The notes under the pieces: generated by a model | Seen by the model: only the letters and a program-made list of their open reading frames with translations | The model's database searches: none | Told to the model about the DNA's origin: nothing | Shown: positions 1 to 12,249 of the stretch, piece by piece | How positions within the stretch are numbered: position 1 is the stretch's first letter | Layout: the number at the start of each line of letters is the position of its first letter | Program-made: the position numbers and the translations under genes | Assembly (NCBI GenBank): GCA_030248195.1 | Contig: JASAND010013521.1 | Span: 55,128-119,127, forward strand | Origin: Trissonchulus latispiculum | Lineage: Eukaryota > Nematoda > Enoplea > Enoplida > Ironidae | Direction: 5' to 3' | Length of the DNA: 64,000 bases

Positions 1-1960
1 TACGTGGTTGTGGTTTCTTTTGTTGTGATTCATATATTGTTGTGTACGTAGGTTGTTTTTGTAATGTTGTTTATTTGTGTTACTAAATAAAAGTACATTT
101 ATCTTTGCATTTATTTTGTGTATATAAGTATGTATGTGTCCCTCCCGTCCCCCCTCAGTGAGCCTATGTTCCCTGTATGGATTGGAGGTGCTTGCCCGGC
201 TGTTCCTTTGGACGGATAGAACGTCGGAGGTTTGGGTTGACTGGCGTTGTGCGGGTCCTGCCTTGTTGGGCACGGTTCTACGGTTATATGGTTATCCGGT
301 TCTACGGTTCTACGGTTTCTACGGTTCTGGTCCCTGGGTGCTATTTGGTTCTTGGAGGGCTCTCCAGGAGCATTGGTGGGACAGGTTGGTGGTCTTTGGT
401 GACCTTGTACCGGCGATTGCGGGTGCATTGTTTGGTCAGCTCGGTGGTACGAGCTTGTCAGAACTTTATATACTGGTTGTGTTTACTGCTTGGCATCGTG
501 CCTTGGGAGTTGTTGTTGGTGGTTTCCGGTGGTAGTGACGTTGGGTGGATTTGTGCGTGGGAACGCCAGTGGTTGGCGGCGGGCGTGTTTTGCCCAAAAT
601 TGACTGCGTTGGCTGCCTGAAGACTCCTGTCCTGGGACTAGGCTCGCTGTTGTTGTCCTTTGTTCCCCATATATGTTGTGTTGTGCTGATATTTACCATG
701 TGGTGGGGGGAGAGTGTTTGTAGTTAGGGATATGCGTGGGTTGGGGGAAGCCTTGGGGTGAAATTTATCTAAACTCTGATAAACATTGTTGTTTTCTTAC
801 TTTTCCTTGAACGTCGGAGGTTTCGGATTGTCTCTATTAGGGGCGCTCGCTACCTTGGCTGGGCCATTGTACTGTTTGAATTCTTTTTCTTTTCTTTATT
901 GTTCTACTACCAGCTATAACTATGTCGTATTTTACTCATTTTATTCCTTTCGGGTTCTAACTGTCTGGTTTGTGTTTCACTTTTCTGTCCTAAAACGAAC
1001 ACGATACTTTCTTCTTTAAAAATTCTTTCTTGTGAAATTCTTGCCATCTTGTCTATTGCCATGATTTTGCCAGCATGTCTGATTCGGTGCTGCTTTATAC
1101 ATTGTGCTTTATTACCACTGTGCTTTATTCATAGAATCTACCTTTTATATGGCATTGTTTATAGTCTATTTTGTCCGGTTAGTCTGTATAGTGGGGTTGA
1201 ATTATTAGGTTACTTCCGTCTGAGGTTTGGGAAATTTTTGTTTTGACCGTAGTTTGGCTTGTGTATATATTTGTCTGATGCCGCCTTGCGGGTATGTTTG
1301 TTGTCTGTGTGTGTTGTATGTTGTATGTCGTCAGTTGTGTTGTCTGTCTTTGTTCTTTTTTTATCGGGGCAAGCACCGGTAGTGGGCCCGTGTGTGTGTT
1401 GTGGTGCTTTGTTCCCATTGTCAGCCTCTGGAGAGGTTCTCCATTGTAGTTTTACGGTGTCTTTCAAAATTCTAATACGTGTTTTACCAAACTAGTACCT
1501 ACGATTTGTTCTTTAACCTAAATTTTATCTTACTAATTTGCGTACCGCGGCGTGGGCGCGCGGGCCAAAGAGGGGGTAATTTGTGAAATATTCGTTGAAA
1601 ACGATGTTAATTTTGTAAATTCTTTCATGAATGATAAAGTTAATTTCGAAACTTAGCTACTTTGATAGCTTATAAAGATGGAGACTTATATTCAAAAGTT
1701 ATCGTCATCAGTCTTGGTGAGAAGTCTAGGTGTAGTTGGTTGGTTTTGGGATTCCCTCGAGTGTGTCGGCAGCTGAGACGTATTGTTGTGATTTAGTATA
1801 ATTCGAGTTGTCAGGTGAAATATTTGTTTGTGCTGTTTTCTCGTATTTTATGGAAATGTTACTTGCTAATTTCGTGTAAATTTAAGATTAAAGTATCGTG
1901 TGAATTTCTGCTAATTTTAATTAGGTTCTATTGGATAGGCACGAGGAGGAGCGGTAGGCA
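1..1960. other. Strongly G+T-skewed region with no recognised gene
   Basis: For about 1.5 kb the plus strand is conspicuously rich in G and T. The open frames on both strands here are low-complexity (hydrophobic on plus; Pro/Thr/Asn-rich on minus) and match nothing I recognise. The short phrase GAACGTCGGAGGTTT occurs at about 219 and again at about 809. A purine run near 703-713 followed by TGTTTGTAG resembles the polypurine tract and first bases of an LTR, and another purine run lies near 1568-1577. A decayed LTR retrotransposon edge is therefore possible, but no partner LTR or gag/pol motif is visible. The last 400 bases are ordinary AT-rich DNA. Confidence 0.3.
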
Positions 1961-2579
1961 TACACTACCGATTGTGAACCTGCAGATAATCAGTCAAGTC
2001 TCTTTTATTAGTTATGAAGTACTACAGACAGTAACTTTCCTTTTACACTGCATATAAATACGTTATGCAAATAAAATACGTTATGAGCCTTCTAGTAGAG
2101 AAATACAAGAATATAACCGAACGGCAGTGTCAATTGGCAAAGCGAGGTTAGTGCAATGACAATGGCGCTAATTTAAAAATACTTATTTCGGTTAAATACT
2201 ATATGAATGCATACGAACACATCTAAAAATAAGAAATCAACAAAAAAGTTAGAAAAATTCTAAAATTTTTCTTCGTTTAAATTTCTGCGTTTTCATGGAA
2301 AACCAGCGTTACTCAGAATTAGTCTATTTTTGATTTTGCAGAAACTGTACTTAGGCATTGTCTGTCTACCCCGCCAAACACGAACCTGAAGTTCATTTTT
2401 TCAAGTCAGCTCTTGGTTAGCTCAGCATAAACTAAAAAAGGTCCTAAGTTTTAGGTGTAATTAGTAAGTAGTAAGAAAGTTAAAAACGTGCATCATAGTC
2501 TTATATTCTGCGGTGGTCGTCGAAACCCGATATGCAAAACCTTCAGCAGATTTTATTTTTTAAGATTTAAGGTTTTTTA

Positions 2580-2957
2580 AAAATTCAAAAAATCCAAAAT
2601 TTTTCACCAATCAATCCAAATGTTTTGGAATGCAATCATTCAGATTTTGGGCTAATTTGTCAAACTTTGAGAAAAGTAATTTTGATAAAGATACAACGCT
2701 ATAGTTTTACTTAAAAATTTGGGAGAGGGGCGACATTGTTGACTTAATTTATTTGTTTTTGTTAGCTCAAGATATACAAATATTATCTTGTTCTATACGT
2801 TAATTTTATTCGCTTACACTATCAGTCTCAATTTAAGACAGAATTGTCAGTTTAGGCTGATATAGCTCTTTTACATTTAGCCCAAATTTTAAATGAATGC
2901 ATTCCAAAACATTTGGACTGATTGATAAAAATTTTTGAATTTTTGAATTTTTACAAA
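2580..2957. repeat. Inverted repeat nested in the 2-5.2 kb composite
   Basis: About 110 bases at 2580-2690 (the TCCAAATGTTTTGGAATGCA core) are reverse-complemented at 2845-2957. The loop between them is about 155 bases with no coding content. This is probably a small foldback MITE. Confidence 0.6.
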
Positions 2958-3220
2958 ACTTAAGGGGGGGCTGCTTGGGTCAAAAAATCTACCCTCACGG
3001 ATTTCGCTCAAACTGTGCTCGTTGATACTCCCTAGGCCCCTACGCAAGCCATTGAAATTTGAGCTGATTTCGTCCAGTAATAAAAAAGTTACAGCCATTC
3101 AAAATTCACAATTCCTATTCAAAATGGCCCAAAATCGGAACTTAAAAATTTTCAATTCTGACAACAATATCTTACTCAAATCAAAACCGTTCGAAACGTT
3201 CTCTAGCTCATTTTGCAGCT

Positions 3221-3580
3221 AAATACAATATCGACAACTTGTCGAAGAGCTTTTTTCAAAATTCGGTTTCTAACTTTTACAGTAATCGTTTATGTGAGGT
3301 AACCCTCAAAAATGGTCAAAATCTGACATTTTTCAAAAATTTTCGAACTTTTCAAATATGCACAATATCTATATCAATCGATAGCTTTTTCAATTCTAAA
3401 GAACTTTTCTTCTTGGCATAAACGTTTAGTTTGCAGCCATTCAAAGTTATAGGCCAAAAACCGTATCTTCACGATTTTTCAATTTTTGTGTTTTGGGGGT
3501 TACCTCTCATAAACGATTACTGTAAAAGTTAGAAACCGAATTTTGAAAAAAGCTCTTCGACAAGTTTTAGATATTGTATT
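3221..3580. repeat. Second nested inverted repeat, arms of about 90 bp
   Basis: 3221-3308 and 3490-3580 are near-perfect reverse complements. The arms contain GACAAGTTGTCGAAGAGC-type and AACTTTTACAGTAATCG-type blocks. The 180 bp loop is AT-rich. Diverged copies of neighbouring sequence recur at 28.36-29.26 kb, so this belongs to a dispersed family. Confidence 0.6.
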
Positions 3581-5443
3581 TCGGCGCAAAAGAGGACAGA
3601 TCGCATCGCGTTGATTTAATTAAGAAAGCGTTGGCTGAGGGAAAAAAAAAATGAACCCGTTGGGGATATTGTGTAGAGTGTAATTTGCGGGCTGAACCAT
3701 TACTGGGCGGAATAAGCTCAAAATGGCTGGGCGGGGGGGGAGAGCGGGGAGGCGGACCCAAGGGAGCGGGGGGGGGCAACCCCGCGCCCATCCCCATGGG
3801 TCCCCAAAACAAGACAGTTGCGTTTGTTGCAAAACTTTCCATATCGTTCACAATAGTGGCCTCGACATGTGTAAAAGGATTAGGAATATTTCGCGGTGAC
3901 CTAGTTTGAGCTGCAAGAGCAAATGAGCTATAGCTTGTCAGAATGTTAATCTGGATGGGAGCGTGTTAATATTTGATTTAAGTAAGATTTCGTTGTCAGT
4001 GAAGTCAGAAATTTTCAAAGGGGGAAGGTTTTCGTAAATGAATACAAAAAATGCCACCTTAGAAATGTTTCGTCATGCCCTGAACTAACTATTCAGTGCA
4101 CAAATTTCGCGTATAGATTTAACACAGTACACAAATAGAGCTTCAATTTGCATACGCACAATCCCTGCTGCTGCTTGGGAGTAGATCACACTTTTGGTCA
4201 CCGCGTTGGCGTTTTGCCTCAAAATACGCCATTTTCTCAAATTTTTGAGTATAATGGTCCATAAGTCGGGTGAAAGCCGAGCTATTCCAACCAAATTCGG
4301 TGTGCCAATTTGCACATATGAAAGAAAGATGTGTGCGTGTGTTTCACTGCAATTGCTGGTGTTTAACTGTGGACGCCTGCCTCAGTGCCATGTCGGAGGC
4401 CTATAGTCAAAAAATGGCAATTTTTCAATTTTTTCAAATATAGCCTAATTTATATCAAATTGAAGCTTCGATGTCCTGAACATTTTATCTTCTTGCACCA
4501 AGTCTCTAAAAGCAGTATGAGAAAGTTAGAGCGCTTTAAAGCTTGAAGTAAATAACAGCCGGAAGGAGCTTGAGCAAATCGTTCAAACGCCGTTTCTCGC
4601 TTGGTGCTTGGCGTATCATTGTCATTTGCACAGCAATGAATAGCCTAGATAGAGGCTTCAATTTGATCTTGACCTTGCCGTAGTCTTTTGTCATCATATG
4701 TGCACACGACTTCGAAACCCTCAGCGAGGATAGTGGCGTAAATACTAAATTGTAGGGATTTGGACTGCAATATCTCTTACCTGGATTGGCCCTGGACTCT
4801 AAAAATTTGTCTTGTTTCCTGACACATATGGGGGTAAATTATAGCCAAAAAAGAGCGAAATCGGTTACTATAAAATTTGGTACCCGGCGACCCCCCCCCC
4901 TTAAGACGTTAAGTTTTCCGAGGAAAGAAAAATTTGCTGAAAGCTGAAAGTATAGCATGTGGTTTTGACAACCGCAGACGACTATACTAATACGACTAAT
5001 ACAGACTTTAAAGTTTTGCTACCTTTTGTAATGTTGCTTTCTTTGTTAAAATGTGTTCCAATGCATTCATATGGGATTGATTTTACCAAAATAAGTATTT
5101 TCTAAAGAATTAGCATCATTATGCTAAGCTCTCTTTGCCAATTAGCACTGCCGTGCCGTTACTTTTTTAAATTTCTCCACTAGAAGGTTCATAACGTATT
5201 TATATGCAGCATATAATACCAAACACAATGGGTATATAATGTACTTATATGAGCCAACAATAGCATATAATGAAACACTAGAAAGTACGCTGCGTATTCC
5301 AAGTACACACTTTCTAATCGCTTGCGTATTTACGCTACACATTTTAGAATGCGTATTCCAGTTACACAGATTAGAAATATGCGGCCGGGCCGGGCGAGCC
5401 GAAAAATCTGACGAGTCGGGCCGAGCACGCCGAAACCAAAAAA

Positions 5444-5937
5444 ATTGGTCGTGTTTGCAAAAACTATATTTTTTATGATAGCAGTCTACGGGATAGCAGT
5501 TGGAAGACGATCATGCGTTGGATAATGCGCCCCTATGAGACCTTGAGATCGACGCACTTAGTTGATTTTGCAGCTTGCGCAGTTCAAGAAACAATGGATT
5601 ATTTGATTTCCGCAATAATGACAAGTTTTCGACTCTAAAACAAGAAAATCGGAAAATGTCTCACGGTCGAGAAAAGCTAGAAAGTTGCTTTAAAAAGCAA
5701 ACATCTGAAGCTCAATACGATCTTTCGAATTAATATAGTCATAACTGTATAGCAGCTGCCAAACGTTCAGAAATTGGGAAAACCCACTCTGACCGGAAAT
5801 CTCGAATTTTTGAATCGGGATTGCGCGGAGGGAGTTAGAACGCTAAAAGAACTTATTTCAGAAAGTTTCATCAAGTTTCATCTTGATTTACGCCGCCAGC
5901 AACAATATGTGCCTAAAAGGAATCACCACCTTAAGTC
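5444..5937. repeat. Copy 1 of a 490 bp direct repeat flanking the TG tract
   Basis: This block matches 7357-7848 in the same orientation over essentially its whole length, with many substitutions and small indels. Landmarks shared by both copies are GGAAGACGATCATGCGT, ATAGTCATAACTGTATAGC and AATCACCACCTTAAG. There is no convincing coding frame. The bases just upstream (5380-5430) are GC-rich and repetitive. Confidence 0.75.
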
Positions 5938-6348
5938 GTTTAAGTGGAAGTTGGTTTCACAAAAACCACTTCGTTTACGTTAAGCCGTTTAAGTACTTTT
6001 TGTGAATCGACCCAATGTAACAGTACAGTAGAAGTTGGGTAATAAAGCTTTAAAGATTAGAGATGTTAAAGGTTATCTCGGATTAGTTCAATTTGGAAAT
6101 GTCAAAAATTATCTAGATTTTGATCAAAACAAAAGGAATTGAAAACGTATGATGTTTATCTGCCTGTGACGTCAATCAGGAAGACCAGAGAACCAACTTT
6201 GAAAGTGGGGCATTCGGGGGCGGTGCAGAAAAAGAGACAATCTAAAGGGTTGTCTGGGCTAGAAAGAAAATGAGCCCCCGAACCGGACCAAGGTAAAAAT
6301 AATGTATAAAAAAGGAGCGGTCGCTAAAGGGGTGCTCAGTTTACAGTT

Positions 6349-7091
<743 letters not shown>

Positions 7092-7356
7092 TATGTGTGA
7101 TACCTCCATCAAATAGCTGGGGACGATTTTTTATTTATTGTGAAATCGCTCTTCGTTATAGAGAAATAAGCTGAAATGTGTGCGTAACCTGTATTTTGCC
7201 TACTTTTTCCAAATTTGTCAAGCGATTACTTTAGCTAGATAGCAGTAATAGGGGCAACTAAAAAATCGTCCCTGGGTATGTTTGTGCAGAACACATTTGT
7301 TCAGTAGCAGCCCTCCAACTTGCATGGTGAATGCTCCACAATCTTCGGAAAGAAAT

Positions 7357-7848
7357 TGATCGTGTTTTTACAAAAACTACATTTTTATGATAGCAGCCTA
7401 CGGGATGGCTGTTGGAAGACGATCATGCGTCGGATAATTTGCCCCTATGAGACCTTCAGATCGACGCCCTTAGTTTGATTTTCCGGCTTGTGTAGTTCAA
7501 GAAATGTTGGACTATTTGATATCTGCAAAAATGATAAGTTTTCGACGCCAAAACAAGAAAATCGGCTATATCTCACGGTAGAGATAAGCTAGAAACTTGC
7601 TTTAAAAAGCAAAAATGTGAAGCTCAATGAGATCTTTCGAATGCATATAGTCATAACTGTATAGCTGCTGCCAAACGTTCAGAAATTGGGAAAAACCGCC
7701 CTGTCCTGAAATCTCGAATTTTTGAATCGGAATTGCGCAGAGGATGTTAAAGCGCTAAAAACTTATTTCGGAAAGTTTCGTCAAATGTCATCTTGATTTA
7801 CGCCGCCAATCAGCAATATGTACCCAAATGGAATCACCACCTTAAGGT
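7357..7848. repeat. Copy 2 of the 490 bp direct repeat
   Basis: Same-orientation homologue of 5444-5937. It ends at a small palindrome, ACCACCTTAAGGTGGT, which is only half present in copy 1. The two copies bracket the TG tract and about 680 bases of other non-coding DNA. Confidence 0.75.
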
Positions 7849-9200
7849 GGTAGTACCACTACCGGGGTGGACTTTGAACAAATACTGTGAACTGAAAACT
7901 AAATCAATCGGCTTGAAATATGGCACATTTGTTCGTTATCATGTTTTGTACCAAATGCGCTTGCCTTTAACGTTGTGGGGACTGGATTGCTGTCTACACA
8001 AGAGGAAATGTATTTTCATTTCAAATATCTCTTTCATTCTTTTATGAATTTGTTTGAAGTTTTCCATGCAAGCTTTATTAATTTATACGCTCAGGCCTTT
8101 TTTAGTTTTTCGTAAAAGTGCATTTTTGATTTTTTAGCTTATTTTGAAATATTGTAGATTCGATATCTTGCCTACTATTGCGTTTTTCTAAAAACAAAGA
8201 AAACGGCATGAGCGTATGCAGATATAAAACATATCTGGAAAATTTGGTCAAGTTTGGTTAGCAGTGACGAGAAAATCAAAAAGAAAGAATTCACTACTTT
8301 TCGTTGTTTTCTTTGATTTTAGATATTCGCTGTTCTTTCAATCAGCTGCATAGTGTTTTTGTTAAATAAGTCATATAAGTAACACAATGACAACCTCTAA
8401 AACTCAATAGATTTAATTTTTGTAAGATCTTACATTGCATTGCTTGTGCAAACAGTGAACGTAAATCACGTCCGTTCCTTTGGCGGAGTAACTTCAACTA
8501 CAGATAAAAAGCATTGTACTACATTTTAGTACATCAATTCTAGTAAATGTAGGTGATGCACTTTTAATTTGTAGTTTTTCCAAATTTAAGTTTTTGATGA
8601 TTGCTTCCTGCTCACAGAAGAACAGCGGCGTACAGCCTAGCTAATAAAAATGGAATGCCAGTAATGATTTTTTGCCAAAAACTACAAATGTACTGATATG
8701 CAGAAATGCAATCTTCATTTTATTGCTGATTCTGAACTAGGAGTGGTTTTAATTGTAGTTGCTCAGTAAAAGCAGTTCAGCATATGAAATTTGCAGCAGA
8801 AAATAGCAGGCTTGACCATTTTCAACGTAAACGGGAAGCGGATATTGGCATACGTACGTAAGTGTAACGTGGTCTGGTTTTAAACGGGTAGGATTAGGCT
8901 CGTTGTACTCAGGTCATCCTACGGGATGGCTGGCCTAACCAGTACATACGTTTACAAATATTTTTTAAAAAAAGTACTGGATCTCTCTCATACCTGGGCA
9001 GACTTTTTCTCGGACGGGGGATGGAAATCCGGTGCGTTTTCATCGAAACAGGTACTGTATATTTTGGTGCGTAATTTGAGAAAACAAGCCTTTATTCGAA
9101 AAGAAAAATAACACTGTGGATAACCGGTTGTCTACTTTAATAACCTTAAGTATTTGATACTAAACATTAAACTCACGAAAATATTACTATGGGAGGTCTG
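7849..9200. other. Non-coding AT-rich stretch
   Basis: No gene is visible. The segment around 8885-8945 contains a block (GGCTGGCCTAACCAGT) that recurs at about 22246 next to the Penelope-like fragment, so a piece of that repeat family lies here. Confidence 0.5.
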
Positions 9201-9204
9201 GGGG

Positions 9205-9257
9205 GCGGCGCCCCCCAGAAGTTGCGCCCCCCAGAAGTTGCGCCCCCCAGAAGTTGA
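9205..9257. repeat. Three tandem copies of an 18 bp unit
   Basis: The unit GCGCCCCCCAGAAGTT plus two bases is repeated about three times in perfect register. It stands out against AT-rich surroundings. Confidence 0.85.
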
Positions 9258-9989
9258 AGAATTTTCGAAGTTGAGACTCCTCCCAGGAATTAATTTAGAG
9301 CATTTCCGCGATTTAATGAGGTAAAGTATGGCCGGTTTTTGTAAATTGTATATATATATGCGCCTATTCGCTCAAATATTCGCTTATAGCGAATGTATAT
9401 GGTATATATTTGCAATTTTTTTCAATGGCTAAATCTGCAAGACTAACATGCTTCTGATACGTCTGCCTGTACTCTTATAAAATATTAGAAGGTCAGACAG
9501 CGTAGCAATCAGCAATGAGTAACAATACTGACAGGCGGGGTCTGGAGGCGTAGCCTCCAGTAGAAAATTTTAAAAAAATCACGTTTGAAACAATTTTTCC
9601 AGTAACTTTAGCAAAATGTTTCTTCTCGTTGAACCTTAAATCTAACTGTGTCAGGCTTGCGTCAGGGTGATTTTCATTGGCGTCGTACGAAAAACAATTG
9701 CTACGTGACGGACCCCCTGACGTAAAAAACATAATTAAAAACCATCGGAATAAAGTGGGGGTCTGAATGCAGTAGCCCCGCCCCAGCTAAACGCAAAAGC
9801 TTTTTCAAATATGAAAGGCTTGAAACCTATTTTTTCAGAGCACTTTAACAAACATTTTCTAGGTAAATTTTCTCTATGCATTTTGTTGTGCATTAAATTA
9901 TGCATTAAATTTAGTTTTCACTCCGCAAACTAAATTTGTTGTCTAAATAATCAGTGCTTGACGCAAATGCCCTAAAATCCAAATACTGT

Positions 9990-10935
9990 GCGCAGTTAGA
10001 TCAAATCTGGTGCGTAGATAACCGAAATCCGGTGCATCGGAATGCCACACTCGGTGCGCCAGAGGCAGAATCCGGTGTGTCGGTTAGCCAAATTCGGTGC
10101 GTCAGAGGACGAATCCGGTGCGTCGGTAAGCCAAATTCGGTGGGTCAGAGGCCGAATCCGGTGCGTCGGTTAGCCAAATTCGGTGCGTCAGAGGACGAAT
10201 CCGGTGTGTCGGTTAGCCAAATTCGGTGCGTCAGAGGACGAATCCGGTGCGTCGGTAAGCTAAATTCGGTGCGCCAGAGGCAGAATCCGGTGTGTCGTTT
10301 AGCCAAATTCGGTGCGTCAGAGGACGAATGCGGTGCGTCGGTATGCCAAATTCGGTGCGTCAGAGGACGTACCCGGTGCGTCATAGGACGAATCCGGTGC
10401 GTCACACACAGGACGAATCCGGTGCGTCGGTAAGCCAAATTCGGTGCGTCAGAGGCCGAATCCGGTGTGTCGGTTAGCCAAATTCGGTGCGTCAGAGGAC
10501 GAATCCGGTGCGTCGGTAAGCCAAATTCGGTGCGTCAGAGGCCGAATCCGGTGCGTCGGTAAGCTAAATTCGGTGCGTCGGAGGCAGAATCCGGTGTGTC
10601 GGTGCCAAATCCGGTGCGTCAGAGGACGAATCCGGTGCGACGGTAAGCCAAATTCGGTGCGTCAGAGGACGAATCCGGTGCGTCGGTAAGCCAAATTCGG
10701 TGCGTCAGAGGCCGAATCCGGTGCGTCGGTAAGCTAAATTCGGTGCGTCGGAGGCAGAATCCGGTGTGTCGGTGCCAAATCCGGTGCGTCAGAGGACGAA
10801 TCCGGTGCGTCGGTAAGCCAAATTCGGTGCGTCAGAGGAGGAATCCGGTGCGTCGGTAAGCCAAATTCGGTGCGTTAGAGGACGAATCCGGTGAGTCGGT
10901 AGGCCACATTCGGTGCGTCTGTGACCACATCCAGT
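9990..10935. repeat. Tandem array, 43 bp unit made of two related half-units
   Basis: About 20 copies alternate between a half-unit with AATCCGGTGCGTCGGTAAGCC and one with AAATTCGGTGCGTCAGAGGACG. The half-units are clearly related to each other, so an ancestral motif of about 21 bp (core CGGTGCGTC) doubled and then amplified. The array degrades at both ends, and outlying GGTGCGT phrases reach 11150. Because the unit has few stops, it produces long open frames on both strands; these are repeat artefacts. GC content is far above its neighbours. Confidence 0.93.
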
Positions 10936-11189
10936 GCATAGATAGGTAAAATCACGTGAGTGCTTGCATGCTAACAGATTTGGTGTGTAGACAAGTCAAA
11001 ACTGTGTGAAGATGGAAGAATCAATTAATTTGTGGAAACAGATGCGTACGTAAGTCAAATTTGGTTCAGAGTCCAAATCTTCAAAAAATCATATAGGTAT
11101 CATTTTGGTGCGTCAATTCTTCCAAGAAATCATATAGGTATCATTTCGGTGCGTATGTGAGACCTGGGGTGGCCACCCCCCGTCCACCC

Positions 11190-11380
11190 CCCCCCCCCAT
11201 TGCCCAGGTGTGATCTCTCTGATGATGAGTACTTCAGGTCCTAATCCCGCTCTGACCTATATGCTTTATAGGTCTACCCTTCAGGTTTAAACTTACAATT
11301 GGTCAGGGCCTGAGGGATTAGGGCCGAAAGACTTTGACCAATTGTGTAAGCAACAAATTCACAAAAATCCCATTTCTTTG
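11190..11380 (+). repeat. Structured repeat related to the end of the Penelope-like fragment
   Basis: This block aligns with 22310-22500. Both hold CTCTGAYGATG, then a GGTCCTARTCC strand, then GGGATTAGGGCCGAAAGAC. The two GGTCCTA... and ...TAGGGCC strands can pair in both copies, and the differences between copies are tolerated as G-U wobbles. A second, outer stem (GGTCA... with ...TGACC) also forms in both. This suggests a conserved RNA structure in a mobile-element terminus. A 32 bp near-direct repeat containing ATCATATAGGTATCATTT lies just upstream (11088-11152). Confidence 0.5.
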
Positions 11381-11699
11381 CGTGCTTCGCAAAGTAAAGT
11401 ATATATTTGATTGTAGTTAATTGTATTTTTATATACACTTAATAATATCCTGTATTGTCTGTAATACTTGGTTGTTAAATTGTATTGCTAACCTTTAACA
11501 ATTCTCTACATTTTGGTATATTCAACATCCAATCTGAGTTAGTAAAGTGTTGTGCACCGTTTTTCTTATTTCAGTAGTTTCAAATTTTGCTGTATACGGT
11601 CTTTGTTATTGCATAATTTTCTTTTCCAGTCCTTTTTTTCCGCGCCCATCCCTATCCAGCAGTATGAGTAATACTTATTTGTTTAAGGTGTGTACGCAG

Positions 11700-12228
11700 T
11701 GGAACAGTGCGGAATCTGGAATCAGCACGAGTTTCAATGCCGGGTCAACTGACCGTGTCAGTCAACGAACGCCAGACTTCTGAGATGCCTGCATCGAGTC
11801 TCTCACTGAACGGTGATATTCCAGAACATGATGAAGAGTCATCTCCCAACCGAACTACCAGTGCTGCAGACGGTCCCTCGATGGCGACAGCTGCGACTCA
11901 TGCTACGGGATCTGGCGGTTTTACTTGGCGAATTGATCTGACGAAGACAGAAGGTTACTGGGAAGGCTGGTTCAAGGGACTCTCGGCTCGGTTCCTGTCC
12001 TGCCCGGTGCCCAAGCTGCTGATATTGGCCGGAGTTGATAGGCTGGATAAGGATCTGACTGTAGGCCAGATGCAGGGAAAGTTTCAGATGATTGTGTTGC
12101 CCAAAGTTGGCCACGCTGTTCAGGAAGACTCACCGCAGAAAGTGGCGGATACCCTGGCTACTTATATGGTCAGAAATCAGTTTACTTCGCCGTTAACTGA
12201 ATTTGAGCCAGTCGTACCCTGTTGTTAG
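11700..12228 (+). CDS. PPME1: Protein phosphatase methylesterase 1, last coding exon (partial gene)
   Basis: PPME1 is a serine hydrolase that removes the C-terminal methyl ester from the PP2A catalytic subunit. The exon encodes the C-terminal part of the family. It begins with VRNLESARVSMPGQ, passes through a variable acidic/Ser-rich linker of about 60 residues, and continues with FTWRIDLTKTEGYWEGWF, CPVPKLLILAGVDRLDKDL and the histidine-bearing VGHAVQEDSP, where the His is the catalytic triad member. It ends EFEPVVPCC and a stop. The exon start is set by a cag acceptor at 11697-11699, which gives Ser-Gly-Thr-Val-Arg-Asn in the family's frame. The nucleophile (GxSxG) and Asp exons are not found upstream in this window. 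Either the preceding intron exceeds 11 kb or this is a detached duplicate. The frame is undamaged, which favours a live exon. Confidence 0.9.
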
Positions 12229-12249
12229 TAAAACTATTGCTAGTATATA

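Larger units (their letters stand above)
2049..5211. mobile_element. 3.2 kb composite bounded by inverted repeats (decayed non-autonomous element)
   Basis: The segment 2049-2226 is repeated in reverse complement at 5048-5211. Shared landmarks include the GCATATAAATACGTTATG end, the TTCTAGTRGAGAAAT block, the CGGCAGTGYYAATTGGCAAAG block and an inner ATATGAATGCAT. Identity is clearly below 100 percent, so the insertion is old. The interior holds two smaller inverted repeats, annotated separately, and no coding frame. No target duplication was found. It could be one large foldback element or a pair of opposed copies of a 170 bp repeat. Confidence 0.6.

Noticed and set aside
9954..10689. Frames of 80-160 codons on both strands
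   Set aside because: They arise from the 43 bp tandem array, run on both strands equally, and end where the array decays.
11214..11340. Classical hammerhead ribozyme (CTGATGA ... GAAA)
   Set aside because: About 11 bases separate CTGATGA from the stem that leads to GAAA, and the second copy has CTGACGA; the core geometry is not met, although a structured RNA remains likely.
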